In this document: piece by piece, positions 35,413 to 43,753 of the stretch
How the letters are laid out: every line of letters starts with the position of its first letter
Numbering within the stretch: the first letter of the stretch is position 1
DNA from: Alphaproteobacteria bacterium
GTDB taxonomy: Bacteria; Pseudomonadota; Alphaproteobacteria; Rhizobiales; Xanthobacteraceae
Assembly: GCA_005884765.1 (NCBI GenBank)
Contig: VAZV01000164.1
Span: forward strand, 1-43,753
Direction of reading: 5' to 3'
DNA length: 43,753 nucleotides
Notes under the pieces: model-generated
What the model was told of the DNA's origin: nothing
The model's input: only the letters and a program-made list of their open reading frames with translations
The model's database searches: none
Position numbers and translations under genes: made by a program

Positions 35413-36297
35413 ATGGCCGCCCGCGCCTACTGGAAAGGCTCCCTGAAGCTTTCGCTCGTGACCTGCCCGGTGCAGCTTTATCCGGCGACCACCGCGGCCG
35501 AGAAGACCCGCTTCCACCTGATCAACAAAGAAACCGGCAACCGGCTCAAGCAGCAGATGGTCGATTCCGAGACCGGGGACGTCGTGGAGGGTGACCTCAA
35601 GGCCCGCGGCTATGAGCTGAGAAAGGGCGAATATGTTGAGGTCGAAAAGGAAGAACTCGAGGCGGTTCAGATCGAGAGCAACCACACCATCGATATCGAC
35701 AGTTTTGTGCCAAAGGACGAGATCGACAAGCGCTACCTCAACCATCCCTATTACATCGCGCCTGACGGCAAGGCCGGCGTCGATGCCTTTGCCGTGATCC
35801 GCGACGCCATGAAGGACAGCGATCGCGTGGCGCTGGCCCGCATCGTCTTGACCAACCGCGAACATATCATCGCGATCGAGCCGCTCGGCAATGGCCTGCT
35901 CGGAACCACCTTGCGATATCCCTACGAGCTGCGCGACGAAGAGGATTATTTCGACGGCATCAGAAGTCCGAAACTAACAAAAGACATGATCGAGCTCGCA
36001 AGCCACATCCTCGACACCAAGGCAGCCCACTTCGATCCCTCGAAATTCAAGGACGAATATGAGACAGCCCTGAAAACGCTGGTCCGCCGCAAAGCCGCGG
36101 GCAAGCCAGTCAAGACTGTCGAGCGGGAAGAGCGGCCGAGCAACGTCATCAATCTCATGGACGCCCTCAAGCAGAGCCTGAAGGGCCGACGAGCCCCGGC
36201 GAAGCGGACTTCCTCCTCGGCGCGCCATCGGACCTCGCATCGCCGTTCGGCTCGCAAAGCCCATCGATCAGCCGCGCGGCATCGCAAGGCGGGGTGA
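35413..36297 (+). CDS. ku: Non-homologous end joining protein Ku
   Basis: This 294-residue bacterial Ku starts MAARAYWKGSLKLSLVTCPVQLYPA, the typical N-terminus. The beta-barrel core includes GYELRKGEYVEVEKEEL, IDSFVPKDEIDKRYLNHPYYI and LVTNREHI-like ALARIVLTNREHIIAIEP. It ends with a long basic tail (about 260-294) rich in Arg, His, Ser and Ala. Ku rings bind DNA ends and recruit LigD. ATG 35413 has GGAGA at the right distance. The frame is open to 35290, but that part would lie before the predicted transcription start and in the tandem repeat. It is divergent from ligD and convergent with the DUF6496 gene. Confidence 0.96.
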   Translation: MAARAYWKGSLKLSLVTCPVQLYPATTAAEKTRFHLINKETGNRLKQQMVDSETGDVVEGDLKARGYELRKGEYVEVEKEELEAVQIESNHTIDIDSFVPKDEIDKRYLNHPYYIAPDGKAGVDAFAVIRDAMKDSDRVALARIVLTNREHIIAIEPLGNGLLGTTLRYPYELRDEEDYFDGIRSPKLTKDMIELASHILDTKAAHFDPSKFKDEYETALKTLVRRKAAGKPVKTVEREERPSNVINLMDALKQSLKGRRAPAKRTSSSARHRTSHRRSARKAHRSAARHRKAG

Positions 36298-36311
36298 CGA
36301 CCGGGCGGACC

Positions 36312-36521
36312 TTACCGCTTCGCCTTGCGCTTTTTCGCAGCTTTGCGCTTCTTCGGCACCTTGGCGCCGGCGGCGCGTGCCTGGGATAGACCGATCGCGA
36401 TCGCCTGCTTGCGGCTCTTGACCTTGCGGCCCGACCGACCGCTCCTTAACGTGCCGGACTTGCGCTCTCGCATCGCGCGGCCAACTTTTTTGCCTGCTTT
36501 CTTCGAATACTTTCGTGCCAT
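36312..36521 (-). CDS. DUF6496-type very basic small protein
   Basis: This 69-residue protein, MARKYSKKAGKKVGRAMRER, continues with SGRSGRKVKSRKQAIAIGL and a Lys/Arg-rich end. I count 29 Lys or Arg and a single acidic residue. The KVKSRKQAIAIGLSQARAAG core is the mark of the DUF6496 family. The composition is histone-H1-like and suggests nucleic acid binding; the function is unknown. ATG 36521 is preferred over ATG 36527 because GGGAGA then sits at a workable distance. It lies between ku and kdpE, 14 bp from the ku stop. Confidence 0.82.
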   Translation of the reverse strand: MARKYSKKAGKKVGRAMRERKSGTLRSGRSGRKVKSRKQAIAIGLSQARAAGAKVPKKRKAAKKRKAKR

Positions 36522-36587
36522 GATCATTCTCCCGCTGACAGGAAAACAATCATCGCACCTTGCGAAGGTTCCAAATCTGAAACCGCA

Positions 36588-37277
36588 TTAATCCCCCGCG
36601 CGCAAGCGATAGCCGATGCCGGTTTCGGTCAGCACGAATTGCGGGCGTTCCGGATCGGCTTCGATTTTCTGCCGGAGCTGGCGCACATAGACCCGCAAAT
36701 ATTGCGCGTCGGTCAGTTCATTCCACAGCTCCTTCAACAGAAAGCGATGGGTCAGCACCTTGCCGGCATGCTGCACCAGCACGCGCAACAGATCGTATTC
36801 CTTCGGCGACAGTTTCACCTCGCGCTCGCCGACCTTGACGATCCGCCGCACCAGGTCGACCGCGAGATCGCCGGAGCGAAACACCGGGCGCTCGCCATGG
36901 ACCTGTAATTGATGCCGCAACGCCGCGCGCATGCGGGCAAGCAATTCGTCCATCCCGAACGGCTTTGTCAGGTAATCGTCGGCGCCGAGGTCGAGTGCCT
37001 GCACCTTGCCGGTCTCATCGCCCCGGCTCGACAGCACCACGATCGGCACGCTGTCATTACGGCTGCGGATCATGCGCAACAATTCGTGGCCCTGGATATC
37101 CGGCAGGCCGAGGTCGAGAATGACCAGGGCCGGATTTTGCGACAGCAGTTCGAGCGCCGTCTTGCCGTTGGGGGCTTCCAGGATCTCGTAACCCTGCGTG
37201 CTCAACCCCATCCGCAACAATTTGCGGATCGGCGGCTCATCGTCGATAACCAGAACCTTGATCGGCGTGGCGCTCAT
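36588..37277 (-). CDS. kdpE: KdpE response regulator (OmpR family)
   Basis: This 229-residue protein has a receiver domain with D12, D13, phosphorylation site D55 (ILDLGLPD) and K105, and an OmpR/PhoB winged-helix DNA-binding domain (about 130-229, with LSPKEYDLLRVLVQHAGKVL and YVRQLRQKIE). It should activate kdpFABC when K+ is scarce or osmolarity rises. Its start overlaps the kdpD stop in ATGA (37274-37277), so the pair is translationally coupled. It is the last gene of the kdp cluster. Confidence 0.95.
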   Translation of the reverse strand: MSATPIKVLVIDDEPPIRKLLRMGLSTQGYEILEAPNGKTALELLSQNPALVILDLGLPDIQGHELLRMIRSRNDSVPIVVLSSRGDETGKVQALDLGADDYLTKPFGMDELLARMRAALRHQLQVHGERPVFRSGDLAVDLVRRIVKVGEREVKLSPKEYDLLRVLVQHAGKVLTHRFLLKELWNELTDAQYLRVYVRQLRQKIEADPERPQFVLTETGIGYRLRAGD

Positions 37278-39997
37278 GCAGCGGTGTCCAATGCTTTGGC
37301 ATCCGCCGGGATCGGCAATCGGATCGTCAGCACGGCGCCACTCCGGTCGGTGCGGTTATCGGCGAAAATCCTACCGTGCATCGCCTCGACAAAACCGCGA
37401 GCGATCGCGAGCCCAAGGCCGGTGCCGGGACGGACGTGATCGCCCTTTTGCGCGCGATAGAATTTATCGAATACGCTGTCCAGCTCGGAGCTGGGAATGC
37501 CGCCGCCCTCGTCGACGACTTGCAAAGATACCCAGTCCTTGTCCCGCAAGCTTCTGATCGATATCGTCGAGTCCGCAGGCGCATACTTGGCTGCGTTGTC
37601 CAGGAGGTTGAAGAGCGCTTGTTCGAACAAGACCGCATCGAGTTCAAGCATCGGCAAATCAGCCGCGAGCTCAAGTGAGACCTTGTGATGGGCGAGGATC
37701 TTGCTCGCCCGCCGCAATGCGCTGCCGACGATCTCGCCGACATCGTGGCGTGCAGTGTTTGGCACCACGGCGCCGGACTCGAGCTTGGTCATATCCAACA
37801 GGTTGGCAATGAAGCGGTTGAGCCGCTCGGACTCGTCGATCACGGTGGCCAGGAGGTCACGCTTTTCTAAGTCAGAGAGACCACCGGCCAGGTCGCGCAT
37901 CGTCGAGGCGGCGCCGAGCACGGAAGCCAGCGGCGTCTTGAGGTCGTGCGAGATCGAGGTCAACAGCGCCGCGCGCAAACGATCCGACTCGACCGTGCGC
38001 TTGACGCGGTCCATGTCCTCGACCAGCAGCACCCGCTCGATCGCCAACGCGCCCTGGTCCATCAGCGCATCGAGCAGGCGGCGCTGATCCGGCGTCAGGA
38101 GCGGTCCTGTCTTATCATCGTCGATACCGATGACGCCGATCGGTCCGCGCCCGGTCCGCATCGGAAGAAACAGCCGCTTGGCACCGGGCAGCGTATCCGA
38201 GCCGCGCCCCGCGGGACGATCGTTGTCCCACGCCCAATTGGCGGCGGCGAGATCGGCGTTGTCGAGCTGGTCTTCGGGCGGGTAACCCGCCTTCACCGTC
38301 AATACGCCCTCCTCGGGCAACAGCAGGACGACCTGTACCCTGAGCATCAGCGCGGTTTGATAGGCTGTCGCCCACAATACGTCGTCGAGCGTCGCGGTGC
38401 CCGCGAGCTTGCGGCTAAAGGCGTAGAGCGATTCCGTGGTCCGCACCCTGCCGATGGCGGAATCGGCCTGGGTGCGCACGCGCGCGGCGACGTTTGACAC
38501 CAGGATCGCGATCAGCATGAAGAAGAAGAAGGCCGCAACGTTAGTCGGCTCGGTGATCGTGAAGGTATAGATCGGCGGCAAGAAGAAGAAATTGTAGCAG
38601 AGCGACGCGGCGACGCTGGCCAACAACGACGGCCACAGGCCGTAGCGAACCGCCACGCCAACCACGGCCGTTAGGAACACGAGATCGACATTCTCGATAC
38701 CGATTGATCGCTGGATCACTGCGGCTGCGGCAAGCCCGATTGCCACGGTCAGGAGCGCCGTCAGATAGGGCCGCGGATTGAACGGATCGGACCGTTCCGC
38801 GGTGCGCACGGTCTTCTCCGGAACGGCTTCGGCTGCGAGCTCCTCCCCGGCGATAATATTGACGCTGATATGGCCGGCGCGCCGCACCAGATCATGCACG
38901 ACCGAGCCGCGGGTGAGTTCGAACCACCACGAGCGCGTCGACTTGCCGATGATGATCTGCGTGACGTTGTTGGCGTGGGCAAAGTTGATGATGTCATCGG
39001 CGATGCGGCGCCCGACGCTGGGAATGGTCAGCGCCTCGCCGCCAAGCGCCTCGGCGAGCCGCATCGTATCTGCCAGGCGGTCGCGCTCTTCGTCGGCCAG
39101 TTGCAGGCTGCGCCGCGTTTCGATGCTGATCGCGGTCCACGGTGCGTGGACCCGGTCCGCCAGCCGTCTGGTGTAGCGCACGAGGCCGGCGGCACGCGGA
39201 TCCTCGCTGACGCAAACCAGGATGCGCTCGCCCGCCGCCCAGGGGCCGGCGATCGCGTTGGCCTGCATATGCGTCAGCAGCTGCTCGTCGACGCGCTCGG
39301 CAGTCCGCCGCAATGCCAGTTCGCGCAGTGCGGTCAGGTTGCCCGGCGAGAAATAATGCTTCAGCGCGCGCTCGGCCTGCTTGGGGACGTAGACCTTACC
39401 TTCCTTCAGCCGCTGGATCAGATCGTCCGGTGTAAGGTCAATCAGTTCGATCGCATCCGCCCGATCGAACACCTTGTCCGGCACAGTTTCGCGCACCCGC
39501 ACATGCGTGATCTGGGCGACCACGTCGTTGAGGCTCTCGATGTGCTGGATGTTGACGGCGGTGTAGACGTCGATGCCGCGCGAGAGCAGCTCCTCTGCGT
39601 CGAGATAGCGCTTGGGATGGCGGCTACCGGGGGCATTGGTGTGCGCGAGTTCGTCGACCAGCGCAATCTGCGGCCGACGCGCGATGATCGCATCGAGGTC
39701 CATCTCCTCGAGGATCTGATCCCTGTATTCCAGTCGCTTGCGCGGAATGACTTCGAGCCCCCGCAGCAGCCCTTCCGTTTCCGCACGCCCGTGGGTCTCG
39801 ACCACGCCAACGACCACATCGGCGCCGGCTTTTGCCTTGGCGTGCGCGCTCAGCAACATCTCGTAAGTCTTGCCGACGCCGGGGGCGGCGCCGACGAAAA
39901 TCTTGAGTCGGCCGGTCTGACCGCTCTCGCGCCGCGCCGCTTCCAGGAGCGCGTCCGGCGAGGGTCGTTTTTCAAGGTCGCGGCGTTGATCGGCCAT
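37274..39997 (-). CDS. kdpD: KdpD sensor histidine kinase
   Basis: This 907-residue protein is the usual KdpD length. The N-terminal KdpD domain has Walker A GAAPGVGKTYEML (about 32-44) and LVDELAHTNAPGSRHPKRY. A USP-like domain (about 250-370) follows, then four membrane segments (about 405-510), a GAF-like region, and the HisKA domain with SISHDLKTPLASV (H684). The HATPase end has GTGLGLAIARGFVEAMHG. It senses K+ limitation or turgor and phosphorylates KdpE. The ATG at 39997 has no visible ribosome site but a TATAAT five bases before it. It starts 41 bp after kdpC and overlaps kdpE by 4 bp. Confidence 0.96.
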   Translation of the reverse strand: MADQRRDLEKRPSPDALLEAARRESGQTGRLKIFVGAAPGVGKTYEMLLSAHAKAKAGADVVVGVVETHGRAETEGLLRGLEVIPRKRLEYRDQILEEMDLDAIIARRPQIALVDELAHTNAPGSRHPKRYLDAEELLSRGIDVYTAVNIQHIESLNDVVAQITHVRVRETVPDKVFDRADAIELIDLTPDDLIQRLKEGKVYVPKQAERALKHYFSPGNLTALRELALRRTAERVDEQLLTHMQANAIAGPWAAGERILVCVSEDPRAAGLVRYTRRLADRVHAPWTAISIETRRSLQLADEERDRLADTMRLAEALGGEALTIPSVGRRIADDIINFAHANNVTQIIIGKSTRSWWFELTRGSVVHDLVRRAGHISVNIIAGEELAAEAVPEKTVRTAERSDPFNPRPYLTALLTVAIGLAAAAVIQRSIGIENVDLVFLTAVVGVAVRYGLWPSLLASVAASLCYNFFFLPPIYTFTITEPTNVAAFFFFMLIAILVSNVAARVRTQADSAIGRVRTTESLYAFSRKLAGTATLDDVLWATAYQTALMLRVQVVLLLPEEGVLTVKAGYPPEDQLDNADLAAANWAWDNDRPAGRGSDTLPGAKRLFLPMRTGRGPIGVIGIDDDKTGPLLTPDQRRLLDALMDQGALAIERVLLVEDMDRVKRTVESDRLRAALLTSISHDLKTPLASVLGAASTMRDLAGGLSDLEKRDLLATVIDESERLNRFIANLLDMTKLESGAVVPNTARHDVGEIVGSALRRASKILAHHKVSLELAADLPMLELDAVLFEQALFNLLDNAAKYAPADSTISIRSLRDKDWVSLQVVDEGGGIPSSELDSVFDKFYRAQKGDHVRPGTGLGLAIARGFVEAMHGRIFADNRTDRSGAVLTIRLPIPADAKALDTAA

Positions 39998-40002
39998 AAG
40001 GC

Positions 40003-40035
40003 ATTATAGTCGCCATGATCCGCTGAGCCTAGCGG
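40003..40035 (-). promoter_or_regulatory. TATAAT and small hairpin between kdpC and kdpD
   Basis: On the minus strand a CCGCT/AGCGG hairpin with a six-base loop (40035-40020) is followed by a perfect TATAAT (40008-40003), five bases before the kdpD ATG. No good -35 is seen at 17 bp (TAGGCT). A weak terminator followed by a promoter giving a leaderless kdpDE transcript is possible but unproven. Confidence 0.35.
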
Positions 40036-40038
40036 CCC

Positions 40039-40641
40039 TCATTTGGAGGCCGCATCCAGCGCCAGATTCAGCGCCAACACGTTGACGCGCGGCTCGCCAA
40101 GCAACCCGGCAACGCGGCCTTTGGTGTTCTCGGTGACCAGCGCGCGGACGCGGTCTTCCGGCATATTCCGGACCCTGGCGACACGCGGCACCTGGAATAG
40201 CGCGCCCTCCGGCGAGATATCGGGATCGAGGCCGCTGGCCGACGTGGTGACGAGATCGATCGGAACGGCCGCGGAAGGATTCTCAGCCTTCAGTTTGTTG
40301 AGGTCTTCCTTGACCCGGTCGTTCAGCGCCTTGCTGGTCGGACCGAGGTTGGAGCCGCCGGAATTAGCGGCGTTGTACGGCGCGGGGACGGTCTTGGTCG
40401 AATCGGCCGGGTCCGGAGCCGTCGTGGCCGAGGGGCGGCCATGGAAGTATTTATCGTCCTTGAATTCCTGCCCGATCAGGGCCGAGCCAACCACCTTGCC
40501 GTCCCGCTCGATCAGACTTCCTGCCGCCTGCCTCGGAAAGATCACGCCCGCGACCGCGGTCATGGCCAGCGGATAGGCGAGGCCCGTGATCAGGGTCAGC
40601 AGGGCCAGGACGATGATGGCCGGGCGAATTTCTCTCAACAT
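40039..40641 (-). CDS. kdpC: K+-transporting ATPase subunit KdpC
   Basis: This 200-residue subunit has one N-terminal membrane segment (about 8-35, [21 protein letters not shown]) and a soluble domain with the KdpC landmarks [55 protein letters not shown] and the C-terminal [10 protein letters not shown]. It assembles with KdpA and KdpB in the inner membrane. It is separated from kdpB by 105 bp that hold a palindromic repeat, which is unusual inside this operon. Confidence 0.97.
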   Translation of the reverse strand: MLREIRPAIIVLALLTLITGLAYPLAMTAVAGVIFPRQAAGSLIERDGKVVGSALIGQEFKDDKYFHGRPSATTAPDPADSTKTVPAPYNAANSGGSNLGPTSKALNDRVKEDLNKLKAENPSAAVPIDLVTTSASGLDPDISPEGALFQVPRVARVRNMPEDRVRALVTENTKGRVAGLLGEPRVNVLALNLALDAASK

Positions 40642-40659
40642 GACTGGTCTCCATTGTGT

Positions 40660-40744
40660 CCGTCATTGCGAGGAGCGAAGCGACGAGGCAATCCAGTCTT
40701 TCTTTGCCGCCTTCTGGATTGCTTCGCTTCGCTCGCAATGACGG
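40660..40744. repeat. Palindromic CGTCATTGCGAG-type repeat inside the kdp operon
   Basis: CCGTCATTGCGAG at the left and CTCGCAATGACGG at the right are inverted, and inside them AGCGAAGCGA...GCAATCCAG mirrors CTGGATTGCTTCGCTTCGCT around TCTTTCTTTGCCGCCTT. It can fold into one long hairpin over about 85 bp. I recognise it as a widely dispersed mobile palindrome of Bradyrhizobium and other bacteria. It fills most of the kdpB-kdpC gap and ends two codons before the kdpB stop, so it forms a large RNA hairpin between the two cistrons. Confidence 0.85.
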
Positions 40745-40746
40745 CG

Positions 40747-42861
40747 TTAAGCCAAATGCAAGGCGGCGACGACGAGGTCGATCGCCTTGATGCCGATAAA
40801 CGGAATGATGATGCCGCCAACGCCATAAATCATCAGGTTGCGGCGCAATAGCGCGCCCGCCCCGATCGCGCGATAGGCCACGCCTTTCAGTGCCAGCGGA
40901 ATCAACGCGATGATGATCAAAGCGTTGAAGATGATCGCCGACAGGATCGCGCTCTGCGGGCTCGCCAGATGCATGACATTGAGCACGCCAAGCTGCGGAT
41001 AGAACGCCAGGAACATAGCGGGGATGATCGCAAAGTATTTTGCGACGTCATTGGCGATCGCGAACGTGGTGAGCGCGCCGCGGGTCATCAGAAGCTGCTT
41101 GCCGATTTCGACCACCTCGATCAGCTTGGTCGGGTTGGAATCGAGATCGACCATATTGCCGGCCTCGCGCGCGGCTTGCGTGCCGGTGTTCATGGCAACG
41201 CCGACGTCGGCTTGCGCCAGCGCCGGCGCATCATTGGTGCCGTCGCCGCACATCGCCACCAGCTTGCCCTTGGCCTGCTCGTCGCGAATGAGTTTCAGCT
41301 TGTCCTCAGGCGTGGCTTGCGCAAGGAAGTCATCGACGCCGGCCTCCGCCGCGATCGCCGCCGCCGTCATCGGGTTGTCGCCCGTGATCATCACGGTGCG
41401 GATACCCATGCGGCGCAGTTCGGCAAAGCGCTCGCGAATGCCGCCCTTGACGATGTCCTTGAGCTGGACGACCCCGAGCAGACGGCCGTCCTTGGCGACA
41501 GCGAGTGGCGTTCCGCCCGCCTTGGAAATCTCGTCCGATATCGCCTGGACCTCGCGGGCCACTTCGGAATTTACCATCGATTGGATGGCCCGGACGGTAT
41601 TACCAGATGCCACGGTCTGCGCGGTTCCGCCGCCGACATAATTGAGGATCGCATCGACCGCGCCCTTGCGCACCGAGGATCCGCCGGCATTGACGCCGCT
41701 CATGCGCGTCTGCGCCGTGAACGGAATGAACGTCGCGTCAAGCTCAACCATGTCGCGGGCGCGGATGCCGTATTTTTCCTTGGCGAACACGACGATCGAG
41801 CGGCCTTCCGGCGTCTCATCGGCTAATGAAGCAAGCTGCGCCGCATCGGCAAGATCCTGCTCGCTCACCCCGCGAACGGGGCGGAATGCCGTCGCTTGCC
41901 GGTTGCCGAGCGTGATGGTGCCGGTCTTGTCCAATAGCAGCGTGTCGACGTCGCCCGCGGCTTCCACCGCGCGACCCGACATCGCCAGCACGTTGAAGCG
42001 CACCAGCCGGTCCATGCCGGCGATGCCGATCGCCGACAATAACGCACCGATGGTGGTCGGGATCAGCGTCACGAACAAGGCCACCAGGATGATGACAGAT
42101 ATCTGACCGCCGGCATAAGCCGCATAGCTCGGGATCGTCACGGTCGCGAATACGAAGATGATGCTGAGGCCCGCGAGCAGGATGTTAAGCGCGATCTCGT
42201 TAGGTGTCTTCTGCCGCTCGGCGCCCTCGACCAGCTTGATCATGCGATCGATGAAGGTCGATCCCTGGGCTGCCGTGATACGGACGCGAATCCAGTCGGA
42301 AAGCACAACGGTGCCACCGGTGACCGCCGAACGGTCGCCACCGGACTCACGGATCACGGGCGCGGACTCGCCGGTGATGGCGGCCTCGTTGACTGACGCC
42401 ACGCCCTCGATCACCTCGCCATCGGAGGGAATGTTGTCGCCGGCTTCGACCAGCACGACGTCACCGACTTTGAGGCTGGTACCAGATACGAGCCGATACT
42501 CGTTGCCGAAACCGCTCAGCAGCTTGGCCTGGCTCTCGGTGCGGGTCTTCCGGAGCGACTCGGCCTGCGCCTTGCCGCGGCCCTCCGCTACGGCCTCGGC
42601 GAAGTTGGCAAACAGCACCGTGAACCACAGCCACAGGATGATCTGGAAGGCGAAGCCAAGGTGCTCGCCGCCCGTCGCAACATCGCGCAGAAACATCACC
42701 GCGGTCAGCGCGGCCACGACCTCGACCACGAACATCATGGGGCTCTTGATCATGATCTTAGGATCAATTTTGGCGAAGGCCGCACCGATCGCCGGTATCA
42801 CGATCTTTGGGTCAAGCATCGCCGAGACCGGCATCTGCTTGGTCTTTTTGACGACTTTCAT
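40747..42861 (-). CDS. kdpB: K+-transporting P-type ATPase subunit KdpB
   Basis: This 704-residue P-type ATPase has early membrane segments (about 35-90), the actuator motif [15 protein letters not shown] (TGES), the phosphorylation motif [13 protein letters not shown] (D311), nucleotide-binding [18 protein letters not shown], the hinge [18 protein letters not shown], and C-terminal membrane segments. It drives K+ uptake through KdpA with ATP. It starts 25 bp after kdpA. The 3' end touches the palindromic repeat. Confidence 0.98.
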   Translation of the reverse strand: MKVVKKTKQMPVSAMLDPKIVIPAIGAAFAKIDPKIMIKSPMMFVVEVVAALTAVMFLRDVATGGEHLGFAFQIILWLWFTVLFANFAEAVAEGRGKAQAESLRKTRTESQAKLLSGFGNEYRLVSGTSLKVGDVVLVEAGDNIPSDGEVIEGVASVNEAAITGESAPVIRESGGDRSAVTGGTVVLSDWIRVRITAAQGSTFIDRMIKLVEGAERQKTPNEIALNILLAGLSIIFVFATVTIPSYAAYAGGQISVIILVALFVTLIPTTIGALLSAIGIAGMDRLVRFNVLAMSGRAVEAAGDVDTLLLDKTGTITLGNRQATAFRPVRGVSEQDLADAAQLASLADETPEGRSIVVFAKEKYGIRARDMVELDATFIPFTAQTRMSGVNAGGSSVRKGAVDAILNYVGGGTAQTVASGNTVRAIQSMVNSEVAREVQAISDEISKAGGTPLAVAKDGRLLGVVQLKDIVKGGIRERFAELRRMGIRTVMITGDNPMTAAAIAAEAGVDDFLAQATPEDKLKLIRDEQAKGKLVAMCGDGTNDAPALAQADVGVAMNTGTQAAREAGNMVDLDSNPTKLIEVVEIGKQLLMTRGALTTFAIANDVAKYFAIIPAMFLAFYPQLGVLNVMHLASPQSAILSAIIFNALIIIALIPLALKGVAYRAIGAGALLRRNLMIYGVGGIIIPFIGIKAIDLVVAALHLA

Positions 42862-42886
42862 GGACGTAACTCCGAATTGAGGTCGA

Positions 42887-43753
42887 TCAGAACAGGGTGC
42901 CCGCGTTGCTGGCGAGCTGCTCGACGATCGGTCCGAGCGCCAGTGCCGGGAAGAAGGTGAGGCCGCCGATAATCAGGATGACGCCGACGACCAAGCCGAC
43001 GAACAGGCCGCCCGTGGTCGGCAATGTGCCGGCCGACAGCGGGATCGATTTCTTGCCGGCGAGCGAACCCGCCATCGCCATCGCCGGCACGATCATGAAG
43101 AAGCGGCCGACGAACATCGCGACAGCGCCAGTGAGGTTGTAGAAAAGGGTGTTGCCGGTGAGGCCCGCGAAAGCCGAGCCGTTATTGCCGGTTTGCGAAG
43201 TGTAGGCGTAGAGAACTTCCGTGAAGCCGTGCGGGCCCGCATTGGCCATCGAGGCCACCGCCGGCGGATAGACCACCGCAACGGCGGTCCAGCCCAGATA
43301 CATCAGCGGCAGCACCAGGATGGCGAGCATCGCCATCTTGACCTCGCGCGCCTCGATCTTCTTGCCGACATATTCCGGCGTGCGGCCCACCATGAGACCC
43401 GCGACAAAGATCGAGATGACGACAAAGATGAGCATGCCGTAGAGACCGGCGCCGACGCCGCCGACGATGATTTCGCCGAGCTGGATGTTGATCAGGGGGA
43501 TCATGCCGCCGAGCGCGGTGAATGAGTCATGCATGGCATTGACGGCGCCGCAGGAGGCGGCCGTGGTGATGACGGCAAACAGCGACGAGGCAACAATGCC
43601 GAAGCGGACTTCCTTGCCTTCCATATTGCCGCCGGTCAGCCCGAGCGCGTGGAGCGCCGTGGTGCCATTGGCTTCCGCCCAATAGGTGACGGCGACGCCG
43701 GCGATGAACAGCACGCCCATCACGCCCAGGATCGCCCAGCCCTGCTTCTGGTT
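42887..43753 (-). CDS. kdpA: K+-transporting ATPase subunit KdpA, C-terminal half (cut by window edge)
   Basis: The frame is open to the right edge and gives 288 residues, about half of a KdpA (near 560). It holds several membrane segments, the pore-type loops around [20 protein letters not shown] and [15 protein letters not shown], the [19 protein letters not shown] segment, and a C-terminal end with [18 protein letters not shown] and [18 protein letters not shown]. KdpA is the K+-selective subunit, related to K+ channels. kdpF and the kdp promoter must lie outside the window. Confidence 0.96.
   Translation of the reverse strand, partial: NQKQGWAILGVMGVLFIAGVAVTYWAEANGTTALHALGLTGGNMEGKEVRFGIVASSLFAVITTAASCGAVNAMHDSFTALGGMIPLINIQLGEIIVGGVGAGLYGMLIFVVISIFVAGLMVGRTPEYVGKKIEAREVKMAMLAILVLPLMYLGWTAVAVVYPPAVASMANAGPHGFTEVLYAYTSQTGNNGSAFAGLTGNTLFYNLTGAVAMFVGRFFMIVPAMAMAGSLAGKKSIPLSAGTLPTTGGLFVGLVVGVILIIGGLTFFPALALGPIVEQLASNAGTLF

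Noticed and set aside
36544..36572. GGAAC on the minus strand before the DUF6496 gene as an EcfG box
   Set aside because: The next TGTT comes after 19 bases, outside the 16-17 spacing.
1..43753. CRISPR arrays, insertion sequences, integrases, tRNA or rRNA genes
   Set aside because: I looked for regular spaced repeats, transposase motifs and RNA gene signatures and saw none; only the two palindromic repeats and one 12-bp tandem repeat stand out.

Overview
The window looks like chromosomal DNA of a Bradyrhizobium-type alphaproteobacterium. The evidence is high GC, dense operons with ATGA stop/start overlaps, Tal-Pgi and TreS-maltokinase fusion proteins, a LigD of phosphoesterase-ligase-polymerase order next to Ku, GGAAC-N16/17-CGTT (EcfG-type) promoter boxes, and two palindromic intergenic repeats of the kind scattered through Bradyrhizobium and Rhodopseudomonas genomes. 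The genus is inferred from memory of these families and was not tested by a search. I see no phage, insertion sequence, CRISPR, tRNA or rRNA.

Layout. (1) 1-4219, minus strand: prkA, yeaH and spoVR (spoVR cut by the left edge), a conserved stress operon preceded by an EcfG-type box. (2) 4282-5103: intergenic DNA without a convincing gene. (3) 5104-12622, plus strand: tal-pgi, gnd, zwf, pgl, gntK and a HAD phosphatase, a pentose-phosphate/gluconate operon. (4) 12691-17637, minus strand: malQ, a GH15 glucosidase, then an L,D-transpeptidase. (5) 17834-31876, plus strand: glgE, treS-mak, glgB, glgX, treZ, treY, a tightly packed 14-kb alpha-glucan/trehalose operon. (6) 31908-36521: a PHA-granule-type protein, a small DUF3309 membrane protein, divergent ligD and ku (two-component NHEJ), and a very basic DUF6496 protein. 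(7) 36588-43753, minus strand: kdpA (cut by the right edge), kdpB, kdpC, kdpD, kdpE, the high-affinity K+ pump and its two-component regulator.

How the parts fit. The theme is stress survival and carbon storage. TreS-Mak and GlgE convert trehalose to maltose, maltose-1-phosphate and linear glucan. GlgB branches the glucan, GlgX trims it, and TreY/TreZ turn it back to trehalose. MalQ and the GH15 enzyme recycle short oligosaccharides. Tal-Pgi feeds fructose-6-phosphate back to glucose-6-phosphate for Zwf/Pgl/Gnd, which allows cyclic NADPH production. Kdp and trehalose both answer osmotic stress.

The most notable signal is at 35350-35382. Two EcfG-type promoters, one for ku and one for ligD, are interleaved on opposite strands in 33 bp. 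Similar boxes precede prkA and the DUF3309 gene, so several neighbouring loci are candidates for one general stress regulon.
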